20,832 nt of DNA, from contig JAJDBO010000002.1 of NCBI GenBank assembly GCA_029261305.1, forward strand, positions 1-20,832. Direction: 5' to 3'. Source of the stretch: Nitrospirales bacterium (GTDB taxonomy: Bacteria; Nitrospirota; Nitrospiria; Nitrospirales; UBA8639). Within the stretch, counting starts at the first letter, position 1. Every line of letters starts with the position of its first letter. The notes below the pieces were generated by a model, which had not been told where the DNA came from, ran no database searches, and saw nothing but the letters and a program-made list of their open reading frames with translations. This document shows positions 20,581 through 20,832 of the stretch, piece after piece. A program made the position numbers and the translations under genes.

Positions 20581-20832
20581 ATGTCTGGATTAACCCTGCT
20601 TCGTGACGCTCAGAAAATTGTCTTGGATGCTGCTTCTACACTTGGCTGCGAAAAGGTCAGCTTGCTTGAATCTTTAGGTCGTGTGCTGGGCGAAGATATT
20701 ATTGCTCCCCGTGATAATCCACCGTGGAATAATTCAGCCATGGATGGTTTTGCCGTTCGCTGGGAAGACATTAAAAAGGAACACGAAATCACCAGGCCAG
20801 CAGAGCTCAAGATTATTGAGGACGTGGCTGCT
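20581..20832 (+). CDS. moeA: Molybdopterin molybdenumtransferase MoeA, N-terminal part (runs off the window)
   Basis: An open frame from ATG 20581 to the window edge gives 84 codons with no stop. It matches the MoeA N-terminus: LLRDAQKIVLDAASTLGCEK, then SLGRVLGEDIIAPRDNPPWN and the invariant NSAMDGFAVR (51-60). MoeA inserts molybdate into adenylated molybdopterin in the cytoplasm. It starts 23 bases after the mrp stop, with only a weak upstream purine stretch (GAGAG), and shares direction with moaB and mrp, so the three probably form one unit. Only the first domain is visible. Confidence 0.92.
   Translation, partial: MSGLTLLRDAQKIVLDAASTLGCEKVSLLESLGRVLGEDIIAPRDNPPWNNSAMDGFAVRWEDIKKEHEITRPAELKIIEDVAA

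Noticed and set aside
1..20832. CRISPR arrays, insertion sequences, integrases, phage genes
   Set aside because: No regularly spaced repeats, transposase or integrase motifs, or terminal inverted repeats with target duplication were seen.

Overview
The window is about 20.8 kb of bacterial DNA of moderate G+C, densely packed, and mostly housekeeping and accessory-envelope genes. The gene set suggests the genus Nitrospira or a close relative, possibly a marine lineage. Hints are two tatC genes, tandem DUF507 genes, a PEP-CTERM gene remnant, an Nbp35-like Mrp set between moaB and moeA, and many small secreted proteins. No rRNA or marker gene proves this, so the assignment is an inference.

Layout. 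(1) 1-1112: the start of an unrecognised leftward gene (strong Shine-Dalgarno sequence at 131-135), divergent from a 2-oxoglutarate/Fe(II) oxygenase. (2) 1113-1631: no intact gene, but the region holds a decayed PEP-CTERM surface-protein gene followed by a plausible terminator. (3) 1632-3157, minus strand: a translationally coupled pair, a DnaQ-fold RNase H-like protein and a PP2C-type phosphatase. (4) 3282-11647, plus strand: a long colinear run. It has a cyclophilin-fold protein, two DUF507 proteins, a secreted protein with a possibly dead HAD-like domain, radA (with a good -35/-10 promoter in front), a LolB-like lipoprotein, tsaB, rimI, a DUF465 protein, tatC copy 1, a seven-bladed BNR propeller and a cyclophilin. 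It ends before a very stable long hairpin at 11674-11750.

(5) 12122-13355: four small proteins, three or four with strong ribosome-binding sites: a periplasmic coiled-coil protein, a Trp-rich protein, a zinc-ribbon protein and a 42-residue single-span membrane peptide. (6) Minus strand 13711-15429: a STAS-domain protein, tRNA-Thr(UGU) with an encoded CCA, and a zinc-dependent medium-chain dehydrogenase. (7) Plus strand 15654 to the end: an orphan flagellar-rod-like protein, a two-PDZ HtrA protease with a Pro/Gly linker, tatC copy 2, moaB, an Mrp/Nbp35-type Fe-S P-loop ATPase, and the start of moeA.

How it fits together. The right-hand block joins molybdenum-cofactor synthesis (MoaB, MoeA), an Fe-S carrier (Mrp), folded-protein export (TatC) and periplasmic quality control (HtrA). 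That is the toolkit for making and exporting cofactor-loaded periplasmic molybdoenzymes, which would suit a nitrite oxidiser. This is a context inference, since no molybdoenzyme is in the window. The left block concerns tRNA modification (TsaB), ribosomal-protein acetylation (RimI), recombination (RadA) and envelope proteins. I see no CRISPR array, insertion sequence, phage gene or integrase, and no clearly new multi-gene system. The most unusual items are the PEP-CTERM relic, the small-protein cluster, the secreted HAD-like protein without catalytic aspartates, the two diverged TatCs, and several strong leader or intergenic hairpins.
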